64,000 bases of DNA. Source: Shimia sp051201625. Its GTDB lineage: Bacteria; Pseudomonadota; Alphaproteobacteria; Rhodobacterales; Rhodobacteraceae. A program made the translations under genes and the position numbers. The notes beneath the pieces were generated by a model. The model saw only the letters and a program-made list of their open reading frames with translations, was not told where the DNA came from and did not search any database. The first letter of the stretch is position 1; every line of letters starts with the position of its first letter. Location of the stretch: assembly GCF_051201625.1 (NCBI RefSeq), contig NZ_CP179203.1, forward strand, positions 2,046,001 through 2,110,000, read 5' to 3'. Below are positions 1 to 8,161 of this stretch, in pieces.

Positions 1-971
1 AACAGAATGACGAAGGTCTGGCATCTGCCGTGATCAAAGAAATAAGTGAAAGCGACTTGCCCGAAGGAAATGTGACTGTTGCGGTCGAATATTCTACCCT
101 CAATTATAAGGATGGTCTGTGCCTGTCTGCCAAAGGCGGTGGGTTGGTACGGAAATATCCACATGTACCCGGGATCGACTTTGCTGGAACCGTTGAAAAT
201 TCAGATGATGCGCGTTTTCAGTCTGGTGACAAAGTGGTGCTGACGGGCTGGCGGGTCGGAGAAATGCATTGGGGTGGTTATGCTCAAAAAGCTCGGGTGA
301 ATGCTGATTGGCTGGTACCGCTGCCTACTGGACTTGAAACAAAGCAGGCAATGGCTGTTGGAACCGCTGGGCTTACAGCAATGCTAGCGATCATGGCTTT
401 GGAAGATCATGGTTTGACGTCCTCACAAGGTCCCGTGTTGGTTACAGGTGCTGCCGGCGGAGTTGGATCAGTGGCAACTGCCATACTTGCGGAACTTGGT
501 TATGAAGTGGCAGGCGTTACTGGTCGTCCAGAAACAGCTGATTATTTGAAAGAGCTGGGAGCAGCCCAAATAGTTGCGCGGGAACAACTAAATGAAACAG
601 TAAAGCGGCCTTTAGAAGCTGAAACGTGGGCAGGTTGTGTGGACGCAGTTGGTGGTCCGATGCTTGCACGAGTACTGGGGCAAATAAAATATGGTGGTTC
701 GGTTGCCGCTGTTGGTCTTGCGGGTGGTGCAGGCTTGCCCGCCACGGTTATTCCATTTTTACTTCGTGGCATAAATTTGCTGGGTATCGACTCCGTTATG
801 CAACCTTTTGATAATCGGATGCGGGCGTGGGAACGAATTGCCAGCGATCTGCCGTTGAGCAAACTAAATGACATGGGTCAGCCGGCAGTACTCTCCGACC
901 TACCAAAATTAGGAGCAGACATTCTGAAAGGTCAAGTTCAAGGCCGTGTCGTGCTTGACGTGAACGCCTGA
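1..971 (+). CDS. acuI: Acryloyl-CoA reductase AcuI / YhdH-type oxidoreductase, 5' end missing
   Basis: Zinc-free medium-chain dehydrogenase/reductase of the YhdH/AcuI family. AcuI uses NADPH to reduce acryloyl-CoA to propionyl-CoA, which detoxifies acrylate from DMSP breakdown in roseobacters. The nucleotide-binding loop VTGAAGGVGS lies near residue 140 of the visible protein, and the family N-terminal block VEYSTLNYKDGL is present. The reading frame is open leftward to base 3, and the residues read there (NDEGLASAVIKEIS) fit the usual start region, so the true start is outside the window and the GTG at 30 is internal. A strong hairpin terminator follows the stop. Assignment to AcuI rather than a general YhdH quinone reductase rests on overall resemblance. 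Confidence 0.85.
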   Translation, partial: QNDEGLASAVIKEISESDLPEGNVTVAVEYSTLNYKDGLCLSAKGGGLVRKYPHVPGIDFAGTVENSDDARFQSGDKVVLTGWRVGEMHWGGYAQKARVNADWLVPLPTGLETKQAMAVGTAGLTAMLAIMALEDHGLTSSQGPVLVTGAAGGVGSVATAILAELGYEVAGVTGRPETADYLKELGAAQIVAREQLNETVKRPLEAETWAGCVDAVGGPMLARVLGQIKYGGSVAAVGLAGGAGLPATVIPFLLRGINLLGIDSVMQPFDNRMRAWERIASDLPLSKLNDMGQPAVLSDLPKLGADILKGQVQGRVVLDVNA

Positions 972-992
972 TCAGCCAAGACAACGAGTGCG

Positions 993-1017
993 TAGCGGGC
1001 GTTTGCACAGCCCGCTA
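993..1017 (+). terminator. Rho-independent terminator after acuI
   Basis: Perfect 8-bp inverted repeat TAGCGGGC / GCCCGCTA with a 9-nt loop, followed by TTCTTT. It lies 22 bp after the acuI stop and before the HIT gene's ribosome binding site, so the HIT gene probably has its own promoter or depends on readthrough. Confidence 0.75.
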
Positions 1018-1044
1018 TTCTTTGACTGGAGGGAGTATCACCAA

Positions 1045-1473
1045 ATGGCTTACGACAATGAGAACATTTTCGCAAAAATTCTTCGTGGTGAAATTCCAAG
1101 CGAAAAGTTGTACGAAGACACAGATACGTTCGTATTTATGGACATTATGCCAAGAGCTGATGGGCATTGTTTGGTGATACCGAAAACAAATTGCCGCAAC
1201 ATGTTTGATGCAAGCCTAGAGCAGTTGTCTGCTTGCCTAAAGACAGTTCAACTGGTGAGCCATGCAGTAATGCAAGCATTTGATGCTCAAGGCGTGACCG
1301 TACAGCAGTTCAACGAGGCAGCTGGTGGTCAAGAAGTATTCCACCTGCACTACCACGTCCTTCCAAGACACGAAGGCGTTGGATTGCGACCACCGGGCAA
1401 GATGTGTGATTTTGGTGTTTTGAAGCAGCATGCTGACATGATCCGAGCTGTTCTTTCTAATCCCGGTAGTTGA
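1045..1473 (+). CDS. HIT family nucleotide hydrolase/transferase
   Basis: A 142-residue histidine-triad protein. The catalytic motif HLHYHV is at residues 100-105, with the usual N-terminal block (IFAKILRGEIPSEKLYED) and a central DIMPRADGHCLVIPK stretch. HIT proteins of this size hydrolyse nucleoside phosphoramidates or dinucleoside polyphosphates in the cytoplasm; the physiological substrate is usually unknown. The ATG at 1045 is chosen because GGAGGG lies just upstream and the family normally begins MAYDxENIF. A longer in-frame reading from 988 would run through the acuI terminator. Confidence 0.9.
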   Translation: MAYDNENIFAKILRGEIPSEKLYEDTDTFVFMDIMPRADGHCLVIPKTNCRNMFDASLEQLSACLKTVQLVSHAVMQAFDAQGVTVQQFNEAAGGQEVFHLHYHVLPRHEGVGLRPPGKMCDFGVLKQHADMIRAVLSNPGS

Positions 1474-1551
1474 AGGTGCAACTCGCTTTCGTGATACATG
1501 ACGAAATATATGTTCACAGATTTTCCACGTATGACTTTTGGAGGCTAATCC

Positions 1552-2772
1552 ATGCTAGACATTGAATTCGTGCGTAGCCAGTTCCCGGCTTTTGGGGAGC
1601 CCTCGCTTCAGGGCGAGGCATTTTTTGAGAATGCGGGCGGCAGCTATGCTTGTGGCCAAGTTATTAATCGGTTGAACCGATTCTATCGGGAACGAAAGGT
1701 CCAGCCTTACGGACCCTACATGGCGTCTGAACTCGCAGGTGCTGAAATGGATAATGCTAGAGTACGACTTGCTGATTTGATGGGTGTCGATACCGACGAA
1801 GTGAGCTTTGGGCCTTCAACGACGCAGAACACATATGTTCTTGCACAGGCGTTTCGACAGTGGATGAAAACTGGGGACGCAATTGTCGTTACAAATCAAG
1901 ATCACGAAGCCAATACTGGGCCGTGGCGCCGATTGGCAGAGGATGGTATCGAAATCCGCGAGTGGTGCGTTGATCCCGAGACGGGCCATTTGAATCCAAC
2001 AGATCTTGCAAATCTTTTAGACGATAAAGTTCGGTTGGTTTGTCTTCCGCATTGCTCCAACGTGGTAGCAGAAATTAATCCGATTGCGCATGTGTCGTCT
2101 TTGGCGCACGCCGCCGGTGCTTTTGTTTGTGTGGATGGTGTTAGTTACGCTCCACACGGTTTGCCAAACGTTGCTGCACTGGGCGCTGATATCTATCTAT
2201 TCTCAGCCTATAAAACGTATGGGCCACACCAGGGTGTCATGGTGATACGGCGCAATCTTGGAATGATGCTACCAAACCAGGCGCATTTTTTTAATGCTGA
2301 GACGCTTTACAAGCGGTTTACACCTGCCGGCCCTGATCATGCGCAGATCGCGGCTTGTGCAGGAGTCGCGGATTACATCGATGAATTGGCGGATCATCAT
2401 GGCGTAGTTGGCAAAACTGCAGTGAGCACGGGAGAAGCCGTTCACAATTTGATGCGAGGGCATGAAACAAGCTTGTTACAGCCGGTGCTTGATTTTTTAA
2501 AATCACGAAATTCAGTTCGGTTGATTGGCCCCGAACAGGCCAAGGACCGCGCGCCAACGATAGCGCTTGCAGCCAATGTGCCAGGCGAGGTGCTTGCTGC
2601 CAAGCTTGCAGGGCATGGCGTCATGGCAGGAGGTGGTGACTTTTACGCGGTGCGTGCGCTGGAGGCGCAGGGTGTGGATATGAGCAAGGGCGTCTTGCGG
2701 GTAAGCTTCGTACACTACACGAACAAGTCAGAGATTGATCAATTGCTGGAAGGCCTCGAAGCAGTTTTGTGA
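1552..2772 (+). CDS. Class V aminotransferase / cysteine desulfurase-like PLP enzyme
   Basis: A 406-residue fold-type I PLP enzyme. Visible landmarks are D195 in CVDGVSYAPH (pyridine-nitrogen contact), H202 and the Schiff-base lysine K221 in SAYKTYGPH. It resembles the cysteine desulfurase-like SF subgroup of class V aminotransferases but lacks an evident C-terminal catalytic cysteine loop, so the true reaction is open (desulfurase, lyase or aminotransferase). GGAGG precedes the ATG. The stop codon TGA overlaps the -35-like TGATCC placed in front of the photolyase gene, and the next gene begins 43 bp later. Confidence 0.75.
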   Translation: MLDIEFVRSQFPAFGEPSLQGEAFFENAGGSYACGQVINRLNRFYRERKVQPYGPYMASELAGAEMDNARVRLADLMGVDTDEVSFGPSTTQNTYVLAQAFRQWMKTGDAIVVTNQDHEANTGPWRRLAEDGIEIREWCVDPETGHLNPTDLANLLDDKVRLVCLPHCSNVVAEINPIAHVSSLAHAAGAFVCVDGVSYAPHGLPNVAALGADIYLFSAYKTYGPHQGVMVIRRNLGMMLPNQAHFFNAETLYKRFTPAGPDHAQIAACAGVADYIDELADHHGVVGKTAVSTGEAVHNLMRGHETSLLQPVLDFLKSRNSVRLIGPEQAKDRAPTIALAANVPGEVLAAKLAGHGVMAGGGDFYAVRALEAQGVDMSKGVLRVSFVHYTNKSEIDQLLEGLEAVL

Positions 2773-2795
2773 TCCGGTTATCTTAAGATAGCGTA
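2770..2795 (+). promoter_or_regulatory. Candidate ECF (RpoE/ChrR type) promoter of the photolyase gene
   Basis: TGATCC at 2770-2775, a 16-nt spacer, then CGTA at 2792-2795, about 20 bp before the photolyase ATG. As I recall, TGATCC with a CGTA-containing -10 is the promoter form used by the singlet-oxygen sigma factor RpoE of Rhodobacter, whose regulon includes photolyase and CFA synthase genes. Both gene types lie directly downstream here. The match is by eye. Confidence 0.45.
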
Positions 2796-2815
2796 TCCCG
2801 ATTAAAGGATCCAAA

Positions 2816-4234
2816 ATGAATAAAAAACACACGACAATCGTATGGTTTAGAAGAGATTTTCGGCTTAGAGATCATGCTGCGTTGTGTGCTGCGGCGAAAC
2901 GTGGCGCTGTCATACCAGTCTTCATCTTAGAGCCGGCCTGTGAAAAATTTGGTTCTGCGCCTCGAATGCGATTGGAAGCCTCGCTGGACCGGCTGAGTTC
3001 CGCTTTTGATGAAATTGGGCTTCGCTTAATTCTACGGCGAGGTGTGGCCAGCGTCGTGCTTCATGATCTGCTGGAAGAGACTGGGGCAGACGGAGTTTTT
3101 TGGAGCCGAAGGTACGACGCCGACGGTGTATCTGTCGATACCAGTGTAAAGTCCAGCCTGACATCTGCGGGCGTCGAAGCTGAAAGTTTTCCCGGGTCTC
3201 TAATGTTCGAGCCTTGGACGGTCAAAACTGGACAAGGTGGTCCGTACCGAGTGTATTCGCCATTTTGGAAAGCTGTTCGGTCACAGCCCGTGGCACTAGT
3301 GGTGGGGGCTCCAACATTGTCCGCTCCAGCTTTCTGGCCAGCGACCGAAAACCTGATGGATTGGCAGCTCTCTGCGGACATGCAGCGGGGCAAATCGGTG
3401 GTCATGCAGTACGTTCAAGCGGGCGAGAGGGAAGCGCAAGCCCGGTTAGAGACATTTTTGGAAAATCGCGTAGACGGTTACAAAGATAGGCGAGATTTTA
3501 TGGGGTCTGAGTCCACATCAGACCTATCAGATGCTTTGAGTTTAGGTGAAATCAGCCCGGCTCAGTGTTGGCATGCTGCAAGGCGTAAAATGCAAGAGGG
3601 GTCCCATGGCGCAGAGCACTTTTTGAAAGAACTGGTTTGGCGAGAATTTGCATGGCATTTGATGTGGCACTTTCCGAATCTTAGTACCAGAAACTGGAGG
3701 CCGGAGTGGGACAACTTTCGTTGGAGTGAGGATGAATCTGCGCCATCATATCTTGCTTGGTGTGCTGGCAGAACTGGAGAGCCCATCGTCGACGCCGCCA
3801 TGCGTGAATTGTACGTGACTGGAAAAATGCACAACCGAGCTCGGATGATTACTGCGAGCTATTTGACCAAACACCTAGGCATACATTGGAAGCTTGGCTT
3901 AAAGTGGTTCGAAAATTGTTTGATCGATTGGGACCCAGCGTCGAACGCAATGGGATGGCAATGGGTCGCCGGCTGCGGTCCCGACGCAGCGCCTTATTTT
4001 CGCATATTTAACCCGGCGACTCAGGCCGAAAAATTTGACCCTAACGAAGACTACCGTCGGCGCTGGCTCGCCGAGCATTACAAAAGCCCAAGCGAGACAG
4101 CTTGCGCTTTTTTTGATGCCGCACCCGCAAAGTGGGGTTTATCGCCGACTATGAAATATCCAGACCCAATTATAACCTTGAAACAGGGACGCACTGCTGC
4201 ACTAGCTGCCTATGAAGAGTTCAAAGCGCATTAA
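2816..4234 (+). CDS. phrB: Deoxyribodipyrimidine photo-lyase
   Basis: A 472-residue class I photolyase/cryptochrome. The N-terminal antenna-binding Rossmann domain opens IVWFRRDFRLRDHAAL. The C-terminal FAD/DNA-binding domain carries ELVWREFAWHLMWHFPN, GRTGEPIVDAAMRELYVTG, MHNRARMITASYLTKHL and DWDPASNAMGWQWVAG. These support light-driven repair of cyclobutane pyrimidine dimers with FADH-. The ATG follows AAAGGA. Cyclopropane synthase follows after about 65 bp, a pairing that suggests a light/singlet-oxygen stress unit, and a candidate ECF promoter sits upstream. A CPD photolyase is the simplest reading; a cryptochrome cannot be fully excluded. Confidence 0.93.
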   Translation: MNKKHTTIVWFRRDFRLRDHAALCAAAKRGAVIPVFILEPACEKFGSAPRMRLEASLDRLSSAFDEIGLRLILRRGVASVVLHDLLEETGADGVFWSRRYDADGVSVDTSVKSSLTSAGVEAESFPGSLMFEPWTVKTGQGGPYRVYSPFWKAVRSQPVALVVGAPTLSAPAFWPATENLMDWQLSADMQRGKSVVMQYVQAGEREAQARLETFLENRVDGYKDRRDFMGSESTSDLSDALSLGEISPAQCWHAARRKMQEGSHGAEHFLKELVWREFAWHLMWHFPNLSTRNWRPEWDNFRWSEDESAPSYLAWCAGRTGEPIVDAAMRELYVTGKMHNRARMITASYLTKHLGIHWKLGLKWFENCLIDWDPASNAMGWQWVAGCGPDAAPYFRIFNPATQAEKFDPNEDYRRRWLAEHYKSPSETACAFFDAAPAKWGLSPTMKYPDPIITLKQGRTAALAAYEEFKAH

Positions 4235-4298
4235 TTTCTTGCTGAAAAGCATATTTGGAGCCTAGCTTGTGGATAAGACCGACCAAGGGAGTAATGGA

Positions 4299-5507
4299 AT
4301 GTTTCTAACAACGACGCGGGGTAACAATAATTTACCAAGGTACTTCCCGGCTGTGTTCGAGTTGGCAACCAAAATCAACCGAGGCAGGATCGACTTTTTC
4401 GTGCCAGACGGCCGTAAATTTCGGGCTGAGGGCACCGAAGCCGGCCCAGTCTGCGAGATGCATATCCACGATGCTGATACGTTTGCTCGCTTGATGCGGG
4501 AAGGAGAGTTGGGCTTTTGCGACGCTTATATTGAGGGCTGGTGGAGTTCCCCAGATCTGCAGGCCTTCTGCGATTTTTTGCGATCAGATAATGATGCCCT
4601 CTACGATGGCTTCCCAGGTATGACCTTTGTTCGTGCATTCGAGAGAATGCGCCACTGGTTGAAATCAAACACGCGGATTCAGGCGAAAAAGAACATCTCG
4701 CATCATTACGATCTGGGCAATGAATTTTATAAGTTGTGGCTTGATGACACCATGACTTACTCCTCTGGAATTTTCAAATCTGGCCAGGAGAGCATGGAAG
4801 TCGCTCAAGTAGCGAAATATGCGTCGATGGTGGAGCAGATGGGTGTGCAAGCTGGAGATCATATTTTGGAGATCGGATGTGGCTGGGGAGGGTTCGCCGA
4901 ATACGCGGCTAAAGAATGCGGGCTTAAGGTAACAGGGTTAACTATTTCAGAGGAGCAGTTAAGGTTTGCGCGAGATCGTATAGAGAGAGCTGGGCTTTCC
5001 GATCTAGTTGATTTTAAGCTGCAAGACTACCGAGATGAGGTTGGTCAATTTGATGGCCTCGCAAGCATCGAAATGTTTGAAGCCGTCGGCGAAAAATACT
5101 GGCCCATATACTTTGAAACTGTACACAACAGGTTGAAACCGGGAAAACAGGCGACGTTGCAGATTATTACTATCGATGAATCCCGCTTTGATACATATAG
5201 AAAAGGTGTCGATTTTATTCAAAAATATATATTTCCCGGCGGAATGCTCCCTAGTCCGACAGCGCTTAAGAATGAGATAAACAAAGCGGGCCTAAACTTT
5301 GTCAAAAGTGTCGAGTTCGGAGAAAGTTACAGTCTTACACTTCGTCGATGGCACGATACATTCAATGGGGCATGGGATGACGTAAAAGAGCTAGGCTTCG
5401 ACGATAAATTTCGCAGAATGTGGAACATGTACCTCGCTTCATGCGCGGCTGCTTTTCGGAGCGGCAACTGCGACGTGACGCAAATTACGATATCTAGACC
5501 TAACTAG
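4299..5507 (+). CDS. cfa: Cyclopropane-fatty-acyl-phospholipid synthase
   Basis: A SAM-dependent enzyme that converts cis double bonds of membrane phospholipid acyl chains to cyclopropane rings. The conserved core is visible: KKNISHHYDLGNEFYKLWLD, TYSSGIF, the SAM loop ILEIGCGWGGFAEYAA, and FQKYIFPGGMLPS. The N-terminal 150 residues form the usual lipid-binding part (GFCDAYIEGWWSSPDL). The ATG at 4299 (402 aa) is chosen over the GTG at 4269 because AAGGGA lies 8 bp upstream of it. It follows photolyase in the same direction; in Rhodobacter both belong to the RpoE-dependent singlet-oxygen response, which is the likely role here. Confidence 0.92.
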   Translation: MFLTTTRGNNNLPRYFPAVFELATKINRGRIDFFVPDGRKFRAEGTEAGPVCEMHIHDADTFARLMREGELGFCDAYIEGWWSSPDLQAFCDFLRSDNDALYDGFPGMTFVRAFERMRHWLKSNTRIQAKKNISHHYDLGNEFYKLWLDDTMTYSSGIFKSGQESMEVAQVAKYASMVEQMGVQAGDHILEIGCGWGGFAEYAAKECGLKVTGLTISEEQLRFARDRIERAGLSDLVDFKLQDYRDEVGQFDGLASIEMFEAVGEKYWPIYFETVHNRLKPGKQATLQIITIDESRFDTYRKGVDFIQKYIFPGGMLPSPTALKNEINKAGLNFVKSVEFGESYSLTLRRWHDTFNGAWDDVKELGFDDKFRRMWNMYLASCAAAFRSGNCDVTQITISRPN

Positions 5508-5937
5508 ATGGCAAGATAAGAGTAAATATATTATTTTAATTATTAGTTTCATGCATTTATGAGTAGTTATTGATCTGAATTATTTTATATAAGTTTAAAA
5601 TTTGGCGTTGCAGGCTCTTTTAAATCTTATAATCCTGACACTGCTGCGTGGCAGGTGTCGTAGCCAAAGTCCTTTACTTTTGGTACCGGTTGGCCGGGGA
5701 ATGATGCTATCGTTGACGCTGATATTCTTGGTGGCGTTATTTCGAAAAAAGTTGAATTACTTGGCAGGGACTAACGGACTCTTGCAAAACACCGGTTTTG
5801 TGGCGCGGTAAAATTTAAAAATTTCCGTTGAAAAAAGCACTTACACAAAGCACCAACGGGCACATGTAAAGATGTACTTTGTAGCTCACATACCTTAATT
5901 TCGCTCCGAACTTGCCGCTCAAGATAGAGAGTAAGCT
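5508..5937. other. 430-bp intergenic stretch, AT-rich, no convincing gene
   Basis: No ORF here has a good start, RBS or recognisable protein; a 69-codon frame from a TTG at 5602 is not convincing. Two small adjacent hairpins are visible near 5637-5659 (GACAC-TGC / GCA-GGTGTC with a bulge) and 5664-5684 (CCAAAGT / ACTTTTGG). They could be a cfa terminator region, a small RNA or a decayed gene. I see no T-run that settles it. Confidence 0.3.
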
Positions 5938-6504
5938 ATGAATTCATTGTTTTTTTACGGAACATTACGACACATTCCTCTTCTTTCCGCTGTACTTGGG
6001 CGGTCACTTGAAGAAAGTGAAGTTATCAACGTAACTTTAAAGGATCACGAAGTATTCGCGGTCCAAGACGAAGTCTTTCCGATGATTGTCAAAGGTGGTC
6101 GAGGTGCCACTGGGTTGCTTATTGAAACCATCTCAGATGAGGAGGTCGAACGTCTTCGATTTTATGAGGGCGGACACGACTTTGATCTTGAGCTTGTATG
6201 TGTCGAGGTGGACGGAGTGCCCCATGAGGCGAGAGTTTTTTTCCCTGCCTCGGGGGTTGAGAGGGCAAATGGCCCTTGGTCTCTTGATAGATGGGTTCAT
6301 GACTCTGGTGATTGGTCTGTGTTTGGAGCCCACGAAGAATTGAGCTATTTTGGTTTAAAGTCGCGAGAAACTGTGAACGAAATGCTTCCCATGATCCGTG
6401 CACGTGCAATGGCTAAAGTGATCGCAAGTGGAGAGCACTGCTCCTTTAGTCCCGGCGGTATGACAACCAAAGATGTTGCGACTTTATCCATGAAACGGCC
6501 TTAA
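5938..6504 (+). CDS. Gamma-glutamylcyclotransferase-like domain protein (N-terminal half of a split GGCT-NUDIX protein)
   Basis: A 188-residue AIG2/gamma-glutamylcyclotransferase-like protein. The family signature FFYGTLR is at residues 5-11, and the acidic segment RLRFYEGG corresponds to the catalytic Glu region. In many Rhodobacteraceae, as I remember them, this domain is fused to a NUDIX hydrolase in one ~360-residue protein. Here the frame stops at TAA (6502-6504), exactly where the homologues read ...RRPYAQFFAMEEYDL. The NUDIX part follows in the same frame from 6520. The TAA therefore looks like a Tyr-to-stop change between the two domains. This domain alone should still fold. Confidence 0.75.
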   Translation: MNSLFFYGTLRHIPLLSAVLGRSLEESEVINVTLKDHEVFAVQDEVFPMIVKGGRGATGLLIETISDEEVERLRFYEGGHDFDLELVCVEVDGVPHEARVFFPASGVERANGPWSLDRWVHDSGDWSVFGAHEELSYFGLKSRETVNEMLPMIRARAMAKVIASGEHCSFSPGGMTTKDVATLSMKRP

Positions 6505-6519
6505 GGCGCGCATTTCACT

Positions 6520-7062
6520 GTGGAGGAATATGACCTGTCTTACCGCCGATATGATGGCTCGAGTGAGGATAACGTTCGCCGAGCCGTTCTTGTGGCAACT
6601 GATGCTGTAATAGTTCTGCCTTATGACCCAGTTCGAGATCGCGTTTTACTGGTTGAGCAGTTTCGTCCTGGTCCATATGTCAGGGGTGATAACAAACCAT
6701 GGCAACTCGAACCAATTGCTGGAAGAATCGATGGAAAAGAAGCGATAGAGGACGCTGCGCATCGTGAGGCAATGGAGGAGGCCGGACTGACCATTCGGGT
6801 GCTTGAAAAAGTTGCCAAGTGTTATCCGTCGCCGGGAACTAGTACTGAGTTTTACCATATTTTTGTTGGGCTTGCGGACTTACCGGACGATATAACCGGC
6901 ATTGGTGGTCTTGATCATGAAGCCGAAGACATTCAATCGTTTGTGTATCAATTAACGACCTTGATGGAGTTTGTGGATGAAGGTCGCATAGTCAATGCTC
7001 CTCTAGTACTTGCAGCGCACTGGTTGGTTCGCCATCGTAAACGGTTGAGCACGTTGACTTGA
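6520..7062 (+). CDS. NUDIX hydrolase, ADP-ribose pyrophosphatase-like (C-terminal half of the split protein)
   Basis: A 180-residue NUDIX protein with a complete box matching GX5EX7REUXEEXGU: Gly, five residues, Glu, seven residues, then REAMEEAGL. The upstream LVEQFRPGPY and LEPIAGRID segments are typical of ADP-ribose pyrophosphatases (ADP-ribose to AMP plus ribose 5-phosphate, Mg-dependent). The frame is continuous with the preceding GGCT-like ORF except for the TAA at 6502. Translation could restart at GTG 6520, with AAGGCG overlapping the stop 11 nt upstream. The NUDIX domain shows no further damage, which argues for continued use as a separate or re-initiated protein. Confidence 0.82.
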   Translation: MEEYDLSYRRYDGSSEDNVRRAVLVATDAVIVLPYDPVRDRVLLVEQFRPGPYVRGDNKPWQLEPIAGRIDGKEAIEDAAHREAMEEAGLTIRVLEKVAKCYPSPGTSTEFYHIFVGLADLPDDITGIGGLDHEAEDIQSFVYQLTTLMEFVDEGRIVNAPLVLAAHWLVRHRKRLSTLT

Positions 7063-7110
7063 GTTCCCGACAGGGGTTGCCTAAACAGGACGGATAGCAT
7101 TTGAAAGGAC

Positions 7111-8154
7111 GTGCGAATGCACTTTGCAAGTGATCTGGCCGAAGCAATCGGTAACACTCCACTGATCCGCCTGAAAAAGGCAAGCGAAGAAACCGGTTGC
7201 GAAATTTTGGGTAAGGCCGAGTTCATGAACCCGGGACAGTCAGTGAAAGACCGCGCTGCTCTCTTTATTATTCGGGATGCGCTTGCCCACGGTCACTTGA
7301 GGCCAGGGGGCACAATTGTGGAAGGCACGGCCGGCAATACCGGTATTGGATTAGCACTTGTCGGTGCGTCGATGGGCTTCAAAACTGTCATAGTTATTCC
7401 TGAAACTCAAAGCCAGGAAAAGAAAGATATGTTACGCCTCGCAGGAGCCGAATTGGTTCAGGTTCCGGCTGCGCCTTATCGAAATCCCAACAATTATGTA
7501 CGGTATTCCGGTCGCTTGGCCGCTAAGCTAGCCAAGACAGAACCAAACGGTGCGGTTTGGGCAAACCAATTTGACAATGTTGCCAACCGTCAGGCACACG
7601 TAGAAACGACGGGTCCAGAGGTATGGGAACAGACTGACGGCAGAGTAAACGGTTTTGTATGTGCAGTTGGTTCGGGAGGCACTTTGGCGGGGGTAGCTCA
7701 GGCTTTACAACCCAAGGGAGTCAAAATTGGATTGGCGGACCCGATGGGCGCGGCGTTGTACAGCTACTTCAAGACTGGCGAATTTAAATCAGAGGGAACT
7801 TCGATCACCGAAGGAATAGGGCAGGGGCGTATTACCGAGAATTTGAAGGGTTTTACTCCAGATTTATCTTATCAAATTCCGGACGATGAAGCATTGCCCG
7901 TCGTATTTGACCTACTGCGGGACGAAGGTCTTTGCCTTGGTGGTTCCTCTGGGATTAATGTGGCGGGCGCCATGCGTATGGCCAACGACATGGGGCCAGG
8001 CCACACGATTGTAACGATCCTTTGCGATTACGGAACACGCTATCAGTCAAAGCTGTTTAATTCTGCATTTCTGCACGAAAAAGGATTACCTGCTCCGGAG
8101 TGGCTTGGAGAAAATGGCCCTTCCAGCATTCCCGGCGTGTTCGAAGACGTCTGA
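7111..8154 (+). CDS. cysK: Cysteine synthase A-like PLP enzyme
   Basis: A 347-residue member of the O-acetylserine sulfhydrylase/CBS family that forms cysteine from O-acetylserine and sulfide. Signatures are IGNTPLIRL, the PLP lysine K46 in NPGQSVKDRAA, the substrate loop EGTAGNTGIGLAL, and the phosphate-binding GSGGTLAG. The GTG at 7111 and the ATG at 7117 are both possible starts behind AAAGGA. The mechanosensitive channel gene begins 7 bp after the stop, so the two are probably co-transcribed. It belongs to the longer variant with an insertion (PYRNPNNYVRYSGRLAAKLA) common in alphaproteobacteria, which could have somewhat different substrate use from classical CysK. Confidence 0.85.
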   Translation: MRMHFASDLAEAIGNTPLIRLKKASEETGCEILGKAEFMNPGQSVKDRAALFIIRDALAHGHLRPGGTIVEGTAGNTGIGLALVGASMGFKTVIVIPETQSQEKKDMLRLAGAELVQVPAAPYRNPNNYVRYSGRLAAKLAKTEPNGAVWANQFDNVANRQAHVETTGPEVWEQTDGRVNGFVCAVGSGGTLAGVAQALQPKGVKIGLADPMGAALYSYFKTGEFKSEGTSITEGIGQGRITENLKGFTPDLSYQIPDDEALPVVFDLLRDEGLCLGGSSGINVAGAMRMANDMGPGHTIVTILCDYGTRYQSKLFNSAFLHEKGLPAPEWLGENGPSSIPGVFEDV

Positions 8155-8161
8155 GGGCAAA

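Noticed and set aside
5602..5811. 69-codon frame after cfa, from a TTG
   Set aside because: No RBS and no recognisable protein; AT-rich intergenic sequence around it. Kept only as part of the intergenic note.
6502..6504. TAA as a possible recoded sense codon joining the GGCT and NUDIX parts
   Set aside because: TAA recoding has no known basis here; a nonsense change plus re-initiation is simpler.
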